From DTKD01 sp964494345 (GTDB lineage Bacteria > Armatimonadota > UBA5829): DNA of 64,000 bases. The notes under the pieces were generated by a model that had not been told where the DNA came from, did not search any database, and saw only the letters and a program-made list of their open reading frames with translations. Shown piece after piece: positions 41,222 through 49,842 of this stretch; the first letter of the stretch is position 1; each line of letters opens with the position of its first letter. The stretch spans positions 319,753 to 383,752 of the forward strand of contig CAZBSI010000004.1 in NCBI GenBank assembly GCA_964494345.1. Direction: 5' to 3'. A program made the position numbers and the translations under genes.

Positions 41222-43483
41222 TTACCAGGGCAGCGCCATTTGCGCCGGCTCGCTGGAATATAGCCGCCATACGACTGCTTCTATCGCCGATCTGGTAACC
41301 TGAAGTCGCCGGGTAACTTCTGCATCGGGGCGGCGGCGACTTGTCCTGATTAAGGTTGTTATTTCACGCCCAAGATAGACCAACAAATCATGCACAACGT
41401 CGGATTTTTCCGGCCACCCCGCCAAACACGTTGATACGAAATTGGCAAGTTCCGGAAACTCGCCTACACGTAGTGATTCTCTCTCGAAGATATCAATACC
41501 TTTAGCCAGGTCACTTTCTCGCACCGAAGTTGGTGTGGTGAAATTAACTCTGCGTATTGGCAGGGCGCGGATGTCTTCAATTTCGAGCTGTGGCTGATGC
41601 AGTTTGTAGCCGGTGACTGTGCAGCGGATATACTCATTCAACACATTTGAGTTCAAAAGACACAGCAGATAAAGCGGATCCATACCCGGTTCGGCAAGCT
41701 CGATAGCGTAAACGGATTGCGGGAAAACATAGCCGGTATGCCTTTTGGAGACGCGATCGAGGGCAGCTATGATTCGGGGTGCGCTTTTCTGGACCAGAAT
41801 CTTAGTGCTGTGATATCGATGAATCGGCTTGCGCACCCAGGAGGAAGCAGCAGTGTTGCCTTCCCAGGTTATCTCATAAGGTTGGATGCTTTGGCCGCCG
41901 AGCAACACTTTTTGATCCCCGTTCTGGGCCATTATGGCGGCTTTTCCGACCTCTTCGCCGCGGTAGATCGCTTTCACATTGAGCTTATGCAGTGGCACGA
42001 ATGGCTCAGTATAGTTCGATAAAGCGATATCCGGGCCGTGGATGCGTTTGAGGATATTTGCAAAGTCGCCTTGTTCAAGTAAGTATAAGAATTCACATCG
42101 TTTTTGTGCAAGAACGGTCGATGTTCGGACGTCATGTGCCAATTCTGCAAAGGTTTCACAGGGTCTGGCGAAGAAGCTTTTGTGCTCTGCGATTCTGTCT
42201 ATCCTGGCAGCCGAAAAGGTCATCGCGCAGGCAGGGACGTTTCGACAGACCGGCACCACATTGGCCACCACAGCATCCGGAAATGCGCCGGAAATATGCA
42301 ACAATGAAATCAGCGACCATTCGGTTATCAGCCTGCGCCTCACCTCGGCGGCGTTTTCTCGCACGAGCATGGGATCAGGCAATACCATAGAAAAATAACC
42401 GCCGCTGCGTACGAGTTTTTTGTCCATAACTTCGGTGACGAACATCAGATAAGAATCAGATTGACCGATCGCACGCCTGGCAGGCAGGCCGTTTTTGGAG
42501 GCTATATATGGCGGATTGCCGATTACCGCATCAAATCCGCCTGAATCGAGCACGTCTCCGAAAGCCGCATTCCAATCCAGGCCGGCGTTTTTCTCATCTT
42601 CAAGAGTATCTGCGCAGAGGAGGTGGTTGTTCAGCGAGTCGATAATGCCTTCTGCGAAACCTGAACATACCCACACACTAAAACGAGCAATATCGACCGC
42701 GCAAGGATCATTATCGACGCCGAAGACGCACTCGGCTGCGATTTTTGCACGAGTAGCTGAGCCTGCACTTTCGCTCAGAGATTCGACGACAGACCCAAGA
42801 AAATCGCCGCTGCCCATAGAAGGGTCCAATACCCTGAGCGGTTCACCTGAATCGCCAAGCAGCCCGCCGCGCGATTCGAGCAAGGGCCGCAGGACACATC
42901 CGGTGATGTAGTGTATCAGGCTCGGCGGTGTGAAATAGGTGCCGCTTTTCTTACGGCCGGAGTGGCTGCTAATCAGATCAAGAGTAGTCTCGTCGACCTT
43001 GAACGTGAGCAGATCCTGGTAGATTCGACCCAGCCACGTAAGGGGCATAGTCTCGAAGAATATTGGCTCGACAGGGCTGTTGTTTGAGTGCAGCAGCAAA
43101 TGAATCGCGCTGGTGAGGGTTTCAGTATCTAATGTTGCATTATCCAATGGCCGGAATATATTCAGCGTGGTCATGCGATACGCTTCGCCGCACGCGTCGT
43201 GGTATTTGATATTATCCGGCTGATCGAGTAGCGTATTTGACGCTTTGCGCAGTGAATTGGCGGCAAGATGCAGATCAGGGATTCTGTGGGCGGCCAGAAG
43301 CGTCGCCAGCAGTTGTATGACATATTTCAGAGCAGCGCTGCAGGCGACTTCAGGGCCGACCTCGTCACGGATTCTTTTGTAAATCTCCTCGAAGCAAGCC
43401 CTGCATCCCTCGGTGAGCGACTCGATGGAGCCAGCAGGACGCATTCCGAGCTGCCTACGCACCAGCTTCACCCATCCATGCAA
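41222..43483 (-). CDS. N6-adenine DNA methyltransferase, type IIG/TaqI-like
   Basis: 753 residues from a TTG at 43483; the start is uncertain because the ribosome site is weak and it overlaps the upstream gene by 29 bases. The order is: a helical N-terminus (1-170), motif X SGRKKSGTYFTPPSLI (185-200), the SAM site LDPSMGSGDFLG (219-230), the acidic VFGVDNDP, the catalytic NPPY at 323-326, and from about 500 a TaqI-like target-recognition domain (GGQSIQPYEITWEG, HQPQLEIEDIRALPI). It methylates adenine in a specific DNA sequence. No separate endonuclease gene or obvious PD-ExK nuclease part is seen, so it appears an orphan. It is embedded in a metabolic operon. Confidence 0.85.
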   Translation of the reverse strand: MHGWVKLVRRQLGMRPAGSIESLTEGCRACFEEIYKRIRDEVGPEVACSAALKYVIQLLATLLAAHRIPDLHLAANSLRKASNTLLDQPDNIKYHDACGEAYRMTTLNIFRPLDNATLDTETLTSAIHLLLHSNNSPVEPIFFETMPLTWLGRIYQDLLTFKVDETTLDLISSHSGRKKSGTYFTPPSLIHYITGCVLRPLLESRGGLLGDSGEPLRVLDPSMGSGDFLGSVVESLSESAGSATRAKIAAECVFGVDNDPCAVDIARFSVWVCSGFAEGIIDSLNNHLLCADTLEDEKNAGLDWNAAFGDVLDSGGFDAVIGNPPYIASKNGLPARRAIGQSDSYLMFVTEVMDKKLVRSGGYFSMVLPDPMLVRENAAEVRRRLITEWSLISLLHISGAFPDAVVANVVPVCRNVPACAMTFSAARIDRIAEHKSFFARPCETFAELAHDVRTSTVLAQKRCEFLYLLEQGDFANILKRIHGPDIALSNYTEPFVPLHKLNVKAIYRGEEVGKAAIMAQNGDQKVLLGGQSIQPYEITWEGNTAASSWVRKPIHRYHSTKILVQKSAPRIIAALDRVSKRHTGYVFPQSVYAIELAEPGMDPLYLLCLLNSNVLNEYIRCTVTGYKLHQPQLEIEDIRALPIRRVNFTTPTSVRESDLAKGIDIFERESLRVGEFPELANFVSTCLAGWPEKSDVVHDLLVYLGREITTLIRTSRRRPDAEVTRRLQVTRSAIEAVVWRLYSSEPAQMALPW

Positions 43484-44210
43484 GCAATTTCTCTAAATTG
43501 CCACCCGCTATGGCCTGCTTGTCGACGTCACTGATATCAGCGTAGGTGACGCCCGAGACCGCCGCGCCTGGTTCAAAATTGGGCACATCCGTCCCGAAGA
43601 TCAGCCGTCTGCTGCCAAAGCGTTCACATACCGCCTCAACCCCGCCGTTTGCGACGTAGTTTGAGGTGTCCACGTAAAGGTGCTCATAGCGCTCCATCAA
43701 AGGGTAGATAAACCTGTCGGACCTGTACGCCGGTCGGAGGATTATCAGCCGAAGCTGCGGGAAATCAGCCAGCGCCGCCGCGATATGATGGAAGTTGGTG
43801 TGAGCAGCCTCAACCAGCACCGGAACCGCATTTGCCTCAAGCGCTTCGAAGAGCGGCCCGATGCACCACGGCTGGATGCTATAGGAGTGCAGGCTGGGGA
43901 ATAATCGCACGGCCCCTACCCCATTTGCCCGCATATCTGAAATAAATTGCTCAGGGCTGCCGAGCTCCAGAGTAGACGAAGGCAGACCAACCCAGCACGG
44001 CACAAATGGATAGCCCTTAATATCCTCAAACAATTGCGGATTGCCTTCGATGGGATGATGTTCTTTGGCTGCCGCCGAGTAGACTAAAGCGCGGTTTATT
44101 CCCATAGGCTTGAGGCGATCAAGAACCTCACGAGCCGTGATCGGCGCGCCCTCTTTGGGCACACCGGGTCGTCCTATCTGGCAATTGCAGTCGAAAAAGT
44201 CGAGTTTCAT
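43455..44210 (-). CDS. Amidohydrolase family protein
   Basis: 251 residues from ATG 44210 with GAGG upstream. It begins MKLDFFDCNCQIGRPG, where the usual DxHxH strand is reduced to DCNCQIG, so the first metal ligands are missing. The rest keeps the barrel: FVPCWVGLP, AVRLFPSLHSYSI, PVLVEAAHTNFHHIAAAL, HLYVDTSNYV and RRLIFGTDVPNFEPG. It may bind no metal or use a different site. It follows DegT by 64 bases, with a strong hairpin in that gap. Confidence 0.75.
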   Translation of the reverse strand: MKLDFFDCNCQIGRPGVPKEGAPITAREVLDRLKPMGINRALVYSAAAKEHHPIEGNPQLFEDIKGYPFVPCWVGLPSSTLELGSPEQFISDMRANGVGAVRLFPSLHSYSIQPWCIGPLFEALEANAVPVLVEAAHTNFHHIAAALADFPQLRLIILRPAYRSDRFIYPLMERYEHLYVDTSNYVANGGVEAVCERFGSRRLIFGTDVPNFEPGAAVSGVTYADISDVDKQAIAGGNLEKLLAWMGEAGA

Positions 44211-44236
44211 TATGCCTCACTCACCTGCGGTTGATG

Positions 44237-44264
44237 GAGGGGAGGTCTACTCTGGCCTCCCCTC
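44237..44264. other. Strong intergenic hairpin without T-run
   Basis: GAGGGGAGG (44237-44245) pairs with CCTCCCCTC (44256-44264). It stands between the DegT stop and the next gene start on the same strand. The lack of a T-run on the minus strand argues against a strong terminator; it may lower downstream expression or protect the upstream mRNA. Confidence 0.55.
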
Positions 44265-44274
44265 GCTTATTATA

Positions 44275-45507
44275 TTAGCCCTTGAGTTCGTCGATGTTTT
44301 CCATTACTTTTTCGAACGCATCGGCGATTTCATCGATTCGCTTGCGATCCGCCAGCATCATAGTCTGAAACAACCAAATGGATTCATGGTCGCTCAATCT
44401 CTCGCAATTCGGCAAATTCAAGCTGGAGTAGTTTTGCGTCTTTCCATAGAACCGGCAGCCCAGCGGACATTCGTCCGGGGAGAGTTCAAACATGCCCGCT
44501 CGATAAAGCGGCAGATACCCCAACGACGACGGCACGCCTTCGGCGTTGAGCGCTTCGAGTATTTTATCTCTATGAACGCCGGTTTTCTCGGCGGCAGTGT
44601 AACGCACCGGGAAGATGTGATATGCGTGAGAAGTGACTCGCTCGTCGCGCTTCTGCGGCACAAACCCGTCGATCTTGCTGATTCGCTCCGCCAGATGCAA
44701 CCCGTTCTCGTTGCGCAGTTTGGTTTCAGCATCGAGCTTTTTGAACTGATTGAGCAAAATCGCCGCCTGGAACTCGGTCATTCTATAGTTGCAGCCGAGC
44801 ACCAGATGCTCATACCACGCGCCGCCTTTAACGCGACCGACGTTGTGAATCGACCAGGCGATGTCCGCGATCTTCTCATCACAAGTAATTACGATTCCGC
44901 CTTCGCCGGAGGTCAGGTTTTTGCTGGCCTGGAAGCTGAAAGAACCCATATCGCCGATTGAGCCGACGCCCTGGCCTTTCCAGCTTGCTCCGTGTGCCTG
45001 GGCTGCGTCCTCTATGACCTTAAGATCATGCTTGCGCGCGATCTCCATAATGGCGTCCATATCAGCAGGCATACCGCCGATGTGTACCGCCATAATAGCC
45101 TTGGTTTTGTCGGTTATCGCGGCTTCTATTTGTTTGGGGTCGATATTAAAAGTTTCCAGATCGACATCAACAAATACGGGGATAGCATTAGCCTGCACAA
45201 TCGCGCTTGCGGAAGCGATGAAAGTGTAAGGAGTAACAATAACTTCATCGCCTGCCTTAACTCCCACAGCCTGCAGTGCAACTAACAGGGAGATCGTTCC
45301 GTTAGGGACGCATACGCCGTATTTGGCCCCCTGATATTCGGCAAACGTGCGCTCAAACTCCGGGACTTTGGTGCCGCCGACGCTCCACCACTGCCCACTG
45401 CGAACAACGTCCACCACAGCCTGGCAATCAGACTCATCCCAAATCGGCCAACCAGGAAACCCACCTGTAACAGCCTTGCTACCGCCATTGATAGCCAGCT
45501 TACCCAT
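44275..45507 (-). CDS. DegT/DnrJ/EryC1/StrS family aminotransferase
   Basis: 410 residues from ATG 45507, with GGAGG six bases upstream; upstream in-frame sequence to 45747 has no family similarity. It begins MGKLAINGGSKAVTGGFPGW, with GQWWSVGG, VPNGTISLLVALQAVGVKAGDEV, EDAAQAHGA and the PLP lysine in FSFQASKNLTSGEGG. The wording resembles enzymes acting on keto-inositols or keto-sugars (StrS/AHBA synthase-like). It is the first gene of the minus-strand block ending at gpsA. The 413-base region upstream (45508-45920) holds no gene I can support. Confidence 0.9.
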   Translation of the reverse strand: MGKLAINGGSKAVTGGFPGWPIWDESDCQAVVDVVRSGQWWSVGGTKVPEFERTFAEYQGAKYGVCVPNGTISLLVALQAVGVKAGDEVIVTPYTFIASASAIVQANAIPVFVDVDLETFNIDPKQIEAAITDKTKAIMAVHIGGMPADMDAIMEIARKHDLKVIEDAAQAHGASWKGQGVGSIGDMGSFSFQASKNLTSGEGGIVITCDEKIADIAWSIHNVGRVKGGAWYEHLVLGCNYRMTEFQAAILLNQFKKLDAETKLRNENGLHLAERISKIDGFVPQKRDERVTSHAYHIFPVRYTAAEKTGVHRDKILEALNAEGVPSSLGYLPLYRAGMFELSPDECPLGCRFYGKTQNYSSLNLPNCERLSDHESIWLFQTMMLADRKRIDEIADAFEKVMENIDELKG

Positions 45508-45920
45508 TATCTTCCTCCAGATATAATGATCAATCACAAATCCAACGAGGTCAAACCTCATCTGAAAACCCCTTATACCTCCACCCACACCCTTCCTTCC
45601 GCCGACAGTAAAGAAGTTCTGCAATCTGGTAATGTCTACAGCAATCGATATGTGAAAGTGGCGGCATAACGTATATGACAATGATTGACGCGCTCGGAGA
45701 TGCCAATGAAATCTGATTTGCCGGGCTGCCGAATGTGAAGTTGTCATTGATCAGGGGCTGTTGATAACGAGGGATCCTCACGGTGACACCGATAGGCCTC
45801 GCAAAGCGGACTCTGATCCAGGACAATATCTTTTTGGTGGCCCCGGCATCCAAAGCAGCCCGAGCGTTGCAGTGCAGTCGAGTATAAAACGCTGCTCTAT
45901 CACGGAGGAGGCCGGAAGCC

Positions 45921-46115
45921 ATGGTTATCGCTGAAGCAAAGAAATATCTGGGAAGACACTGCGCGGTTACTTTCCGCGACCGACGCGGGGATGAGATCAC
46001 CAAAACCCTGCATCTTCAAGACGTTCAATTTGTACCCCTTTACGGGCCGTATTTAATAGGTGACATCGAAGACGTCAGCCTCGACCGAGTCACCAGTATC
46101 AGTTCACTAGAGTAA
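45921..46115 (+). CDS. Small conserved-looking hypothetical protein
   Basis: 64 residues. GGAGGAGG stands about ten bases before the ATG. The sequence (MVIAEAKKYLGRHCAVTFRD..., then KTLHLQDVQFVPLYGPYLIGD and VSLDRVTSISSL) suggests a small beta-barrel, perhaps an Sm- or SH3-like fold. Codon use is normal for the window. I do not recognise the family. It is followed by a large hairpin. Confidence 0.6.
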   Translation: MVIAEAKKYLGRHCAVTFRDRRGDEITKTLHLQDVQFVPLYGPYLIGDIEDVSLDRVTSISSLE

Positions 46116-46141
46116 ACCCAAACCCACCCTCCCGTCCCAAC

Positions 46142-46192
46142 AGGTAGCGGGTCTCATTTTCGCAATCTGCGCGAAACAGAGACCCGCTATCT
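46142..46192 (+). other. Large two-part hairpin after the 64-residue gene
   Basis: AGGTAGCGGGTCTC (46142-46155) pairs with GAGACCCGCTATCT (46179-46192), 14 pairs with one G-U. Inside it TTTCGC (46158-46163) pairs with GCGAAA (46171-46176). No T-run follows, so it may be a factor-dependent terminator or a REP-like element. The rest of the gap to 46388 shows nothing clear. Confidence 0.6.
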
Positions 46193-46388
46193 GCTTAATT
46201 CAGGTCTAATTACGAGTTTTTTTGCGTAATGCAGGAAAATAGAGGCGGCCAGTTAAAATTATAGATGGGAGACGGGCTGATAATTGTCGGCTCGTGCGAA
46301 GTATTTCGCGAACTTGTGGGTAACAGTCAAAGACATATTTTGAAATACACGACTGTTGCTGCCAGGTGACACTGAAAGGGGCAGACAA

Positions 46389-47414
46389 TTGGATAAAGTC
46401 AGGTTTGGCATTATCGGCTGCGGAGTTATTGCGCCGTGGCATGCGCGAGGAGTAACGAACACACCAGAGGCGGAGCTTGTGGCGGTGTGCGACGTAATTG
46501 AAGAGCGAGCTCAGAAGCTATCCGCCGACTTCGGTGGCCCGGCGGTGTATACGGACCATGTAAAGATGCTGGAAGAGGCCGGGGTGGATGCGGTGTGCGT
46601 GTGCGTGCCGAGTGGGTTGCACGGCCCAGTGACTATCGACGCGGCAAAGTATGGCAAACACGTAATGTGCGAAAAGCCGGTCGAGATCACCCTGCCCAAA
46701 ATCGACGCGATGATCGACGCCTGCAAACAAGCCAATGTTAAGCTGGGAGTTATCTTCCAGAGGCGCACGGCTCCGATGTGGAGCAAGATTAAAAAGGCCG
46801 TGGAGAGCGGGCTGTTGGGCAAGATGGTGCTCGGAGACGCGTATCTGAAGTACTATCGATCTCAGGATTATTATAACAGCGGCGAATGGCGAGGCACCTG
46901 GGAGCTTGACGGCGGCGGGGCGCTGATGAATCAGGGTGTGCACTGCATCGACCTGCAGAGGTGGATAATGGGCCCTGTGGATACGGTCTATGCTCAGGCC
47001 GATCATTTGGTGAGAGATATCGAAGTTGAGGACACGTGCTGTGCGGTGATGAAGTTTAAGAGCGGCGCGTTTGGGGTGCTGCAGGGGACGACTTCGGTGG
47101 TGGGAATGAACCACAAACTGGAGTTCCACGGAGACCAGGGCACTATTTGTGTGGATGGTGAGACTATTACTAAGTGGAAGGTGCCTGGGCAGGACGAGGA
47201 GCCGAAAGACGACGATGATACCATCGGATCGGCGGCGTCGGATCCGAAAGCCATCTCGACAGAGGGGCATGCTATTCAAATCAGAGACCTTTGCAAGGCT
47301 ATAATAGAGGACAGGGAACCGATGGTCGGCGGTGAGGAAGCTCGCAAGGCGGTCGAAGTGATATTGGCCATCTACGAGTCTGCACGAACCGGCCAGCCTG
47401 TCAAAATGGGTTAA
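46389..47414 (+). CDS. Gfo/Idh/MocA family oxidoreductase
   Basis: 341 residues from TTG 46389, preceded by AAAGGGG. The N-terminal Rossmann motif is FGIIGCGVIAPWHA, followed by CDVIEERAQKL, VCVPSGLHG, the EKP motif in HVMCEKPVEIT, and the C-terminal substrate domain with GGGALMNQGVHCIDLQRW (conserved HxxD). It oxidises a hydroxyl of a sugar or inositol with NAD(P). With the DegT enzyme nearby it could serve an amino-sugar or amino-inositol route (inference). Confidence 0.9.
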   Translation: MDKVRFGIIGCGVIAPWHARGVTNTPEAELVAVCDVIEERAQKLSADFGGPAVYTDHVKMLEEAGVDAVCVCVPSGLHGPVTIDAAKYGKHVMCEKPVEITLPKIDAMIDACKQANVKLGVIFQRRTAPMWSKIKKAVESGLLGKMVLGDAYLKYYRSQDYYNSGEWRGTWELDGGGALMNQGVHCIDLQRWIMGPVDTVYAQADHLVRDIEVEDTCCAVMKFKSGAFGVLQGTTSVVGMNHKLEFHGDQGTICVDGETITKWKVPGQDEEPKDDDDTIGSAASDPKAISTEGHAIQIRDLCKAIIEDREPMVGGEEARKAVEVILAIYESARTGQPVKMG

Positions 47415-47420
47415 ATATAG

Positions 47421-48206
47421 TTGGGTACGACACATCAGTCTGATAGGGATAAAGGGCTCGGGAGACTCTCGAGCCTGATGAAACAGGCCGAATCGCTAGC
47501 TGAAGAAGGTCTGTTCGAGGAGGCGATCGCCCATACGAAGAAGGCGATCGCGATATATCCGCACGAGCCGAAGTGCTGTATCCAGTTAGCTAAGTTTTAT
47601 CACGCTCAGAATAAAATGGGGCCGGCGATTGAAGCTATAAAGGCTGCCGTCGGCCTTGACCCCAATAACTCGATGAACCAGGAACATCTGCTGAAGGCGC
47701 TGCTGCAATTGGAGCGGTATGACGAGGTGATTAAACACGCCCGTGAGATGCTGCTGACATTTCCACGGAGTCTGTTGGCGAGGGATGCTCTGGGCACGGC
47801 GTATTTGCAGACCGGAAAACTCGACTGCGCTTTGGGGGTGGTCGAGGAGTTGATTGCACTTGCTCCCCGCGAAGCATCACATTATTTCAAAAAGGGTGTC
47901 CTTTTACAGCAGAAAGGCAAGATCAGAGAGGCGATGCGGTCCTTTATGATGTCGCTGGAGCTGGATCCGGGCGGGGAACTGGCGGATAATGCTCGTGAAG
48001 CGATCGCGTCGCTGGACAGCTTTCAGTTGAAGCGGATATTGGGCATAGCCTCTGAGGATGTGGTGTTTCGAGTCAAACTGATGCGCAACCCGGCTTCTGC
48101 AACGAGGGAGCGGGGGTTTGCTCTCAGCCCTCACGGCATTGCCGCTCTACGGCAATTCGACTACAGTTGGCTGCCTGCTGAAAACAACAATAATTCATAC
48201 CATTGA
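47421..48206 (+). CDS. TPR repeat protein, cytoplasmic
   Basis: 261 residues if started at TTG 47421; the ATG at 47478 is an alternative, and neither has a good ribosome site. About five tetratricopeptide repeats are seen from residue 20 to 190 (EEGLFEEAIAHTKKAIAIYP, QNKMGPAIEAIKAAVGLDP, LERYDEVIKHAREMLLTFP, TGKLDCALGVVEELIALAP, KGKIREAMRSFMMSLELDP). No signal peptide or catalytic domain is present. It probably holds proteins together. Confidence 0.8.
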   Translation: MGTTHQSDRDKGLGRLSSLMKQAESLAEEGLFEEAIAHTKKAIAIYPHEPKCCIQLAKFYHAQNKMGPAIEAIKAAVGLDPNNSMNQEHLLKALLQLERYDEVIKHAREMLLTFPRSLLARDALGTAYLQTGKLDCALGVVEELIALAPREASHYFKKGVLLQQKGKIREAMRSFMMSLELDPGGELADNAREAIASLDSFQLKRILGIASEDVVFRVKLMRNPASATRERGFALSPHGIAALRQFDYSWLPAENNNNSYH

Positions 48207-48224
48207 TCGGTTTACCGCCGATTG

Positions 48225-49649
48225 TTATGCCCTCATCACGGCCTTCACCAGTATCGTAACGCTCAGCACCCCTATCAAAAATATCAACACAAAGACGGCC
48301 GTGAAGATTAGCATCCCTCTTTTGATTCGGTCATCGGTATTGGCGACCACCCGGACTACGTCGATCATTTTGCCGGCTTTAACGTAGTCGTGGATAAGCT
48401 GATTCCGGTTCCAGAATGTGGGATCAAGCCGCATGGCAATTTTCATCTGCTGTGCGGCTTTTTCGTAATCCTGTTTCGCCCTGAAGATCGATTCGGACAG
48501 GACGTAACATTCGCTGCGGTCGGGCCATCTTTGCAAGGCGGGCTGCAGATAATCGGAGGCTTGATCCATATCCTCAAGTTCTATATAAGTCGACACGAGC
48601 CGCATACGAAGCCGAAATGAGTCCGGGTTTATACGCAGGGCTTTGGAATATTCTCCGGCGGCGGCTTCGTAGTTCCCCGCTCCGGTAAACGCCCGGCCTG
48701 CGCAGTAGAGCATATAGGCGCTATTGGGGTGCCTGGCGGATAATGCTGAGAAATAGGAGATCATTTTGTCTCTGTTGTTTCTGATGTCCCGAATATTCTC
48801 CAGGTCGCTGCGCCACGCCTTATCCGTCAATCGCCATACAAAACGGCCGTCGGCAGCTATGGTATACGACGGTGCAGGTGGCGTGGGGTTGTCCTTGTCC
48901 TCGTTTGATGGCCTCGACCATACCATCCTCCCCAGGCCGCGCTGGCGAGTATAAGGAACAGATCGCATCCACCTGGAAACTGCATCGTTGGTGATGGGCA
49001 GATTCCGCGCTTCGGAGACAATAGATGAGGCCTTGTTGATGTTGGATTGATCGGTCTCGCAGCCAATGCTGAGACGAAGGGCCTCGTCCATCAATGTCAT
49101 GGCTTTGGCAGGCACACGGCCACGTATTTCACCGGCGCCCGGCCAGCGAATCGCCAGTTCGGAGGATATCCACTCGGCAGCATCGCTTGCGGCTGATGGG
49201 ATTGCAGAGATATCTGATTGAAACACCTTTTGCGCGCGGAATTTGTTGACTTCGGCGGAGTATATCATCAATCTGAAGCGCACTTCGGTTGAATCGGAAT
49301 GTTCTACTGCGCCTCTTACCAGATAAGTGACCCCACTTTTGCCGGCCAGATGGGAGTTGCCGACGATATCTGAGAGGCGGGATGGCATTTTGAGTCTATC
49401 GAGTTGTATGCAATCGACTATAGCACCTGTGTCGACAACCCCGGCGTTCGAGGCTCTGCTCAGCGCCCAACAGGTAAGCTCCGGTATGACGTGCGTATAT
49501 GTGCCGACTTTGCCCTCGAGCGGCAGAAAACCGACCATCGTTCTATCGGCCAGGCACGACGCAGCGCCGAGCAACAGCAAACTCAGGGCGACCAGGATTG
49601 CTCTTGTGATTCTGACGTTAGATTTGCCTGCTTGCCACATTGTTCTCAT
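48225..49649 (-). CDS. Exported TPR protein with C-terminal membrane anchor
   Basis: 474 residues. An N-terminal signal or anchor (ITRAILVALSLLLLGAASCLA) is followed by a domain resembling curli-assembly or TolB-like N-terminal folds (VGFLPLEGKVGTYTHVIPELT, GVTYLVRGAVEHSDSTEV), then TPR repeats from about 310 to 440 (NYEAAAGEYSKALRINPDS, DMDQASDYLQPALQRWPDR, DYEKAAQQMKIAMRLDPTF). A final membrane helix (LIFTAVFVLIFLIGVLSVTI) ends in a basic tail. The function is unknown. It converges with the other TPR gene. Confidence 0.7.
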   Translation of the reverse strand: MRTMWQAGKSNVRITRAILVALSLLLLGAASCLADRTMVGFLPLEGKVGTYTHVIPELTCWALSRASNAGVVDTGAIVDCIQLDRLKMPSRLSDIVGNSHLAGKSGVTYLVRGAVEHSDSTEVRFRLMIYSAEVNKFRAQKVFQSDISAIPSAASDAAEWISSELAIRWPGAGEIRGRVPAKAMTLMDEALRLSIGCETDQSNINKASSIVSEARNLPITNDAVSRWMRSVPYTRQRGLGRMVWSRPSNEDKDNPTPPAPSYTIAADGRFVWRLTDKAWRSDLENIRDIRNNRDKMISYFSALSARHPNSAYMLYCAGRAFTGAGNYEAAAGEYSKALRINPDSFRLRMRLVSTYIELEDMDQASDYLQPALQRWPDRSECYVLSESIFRAKQDYEKAAQQMKIAMRLDPTFWNRNQLIHDYVKAGKMIDVVRVVANTDDRIKRGMLIFTAVFVLIFLIGVLSVTILVKAVMRA

Positions 49650-49694
49650 TATTTGGAAGACGATTAGTGGTCGATGGGTGTTCCCTGCATGAGG

Positions 49695-49735
49695 GAAAGG
49701 GAAAAAGCAGACTTCTCGCTGCGCTCGAAGTGACG
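49695..49735. repeat. Dispersed intergenic repeat, third site
   Basis: AAAAAGCAGACTTCTCGCTG followed by CGCTCGAAGTGACGGG, one unit of the family found also at 23632-23850, 32250-32580 and 54097-54459. It lies between diverging genes. Confidence 0.7.
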
Positions 49736-49827
49736 GGTTGGATTATTGATGAGTGATCCTGAATTTCGCGCAGGAAGACGCGGTTTGGAAGGTGGGCTAT
49801 TGCTTCCTTTTAGATGAATAGGTATCG

Positions 49828-49833
49828 TATAAT
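49828..49833 (+). promoter_or_regulatory. -10 box close to the first permease start
   Basis: TATAAT ends nine bases before the ATG at 49843. No Shine-Dalgarno sequence lies between them and no good -35 is seen. A transcript would have almost no leader. Confidence 0.35.
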
Positions 49834-49842
49834 AGCTGAGCA

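Noticed and set aside
45551..46003. 150-codon minus-strand frame in the 45508-45920 gap
   Set aside because: No ribosome site, composition unlike neighbours, and it overlaps the better-supported 64-residue gene on the other strand.
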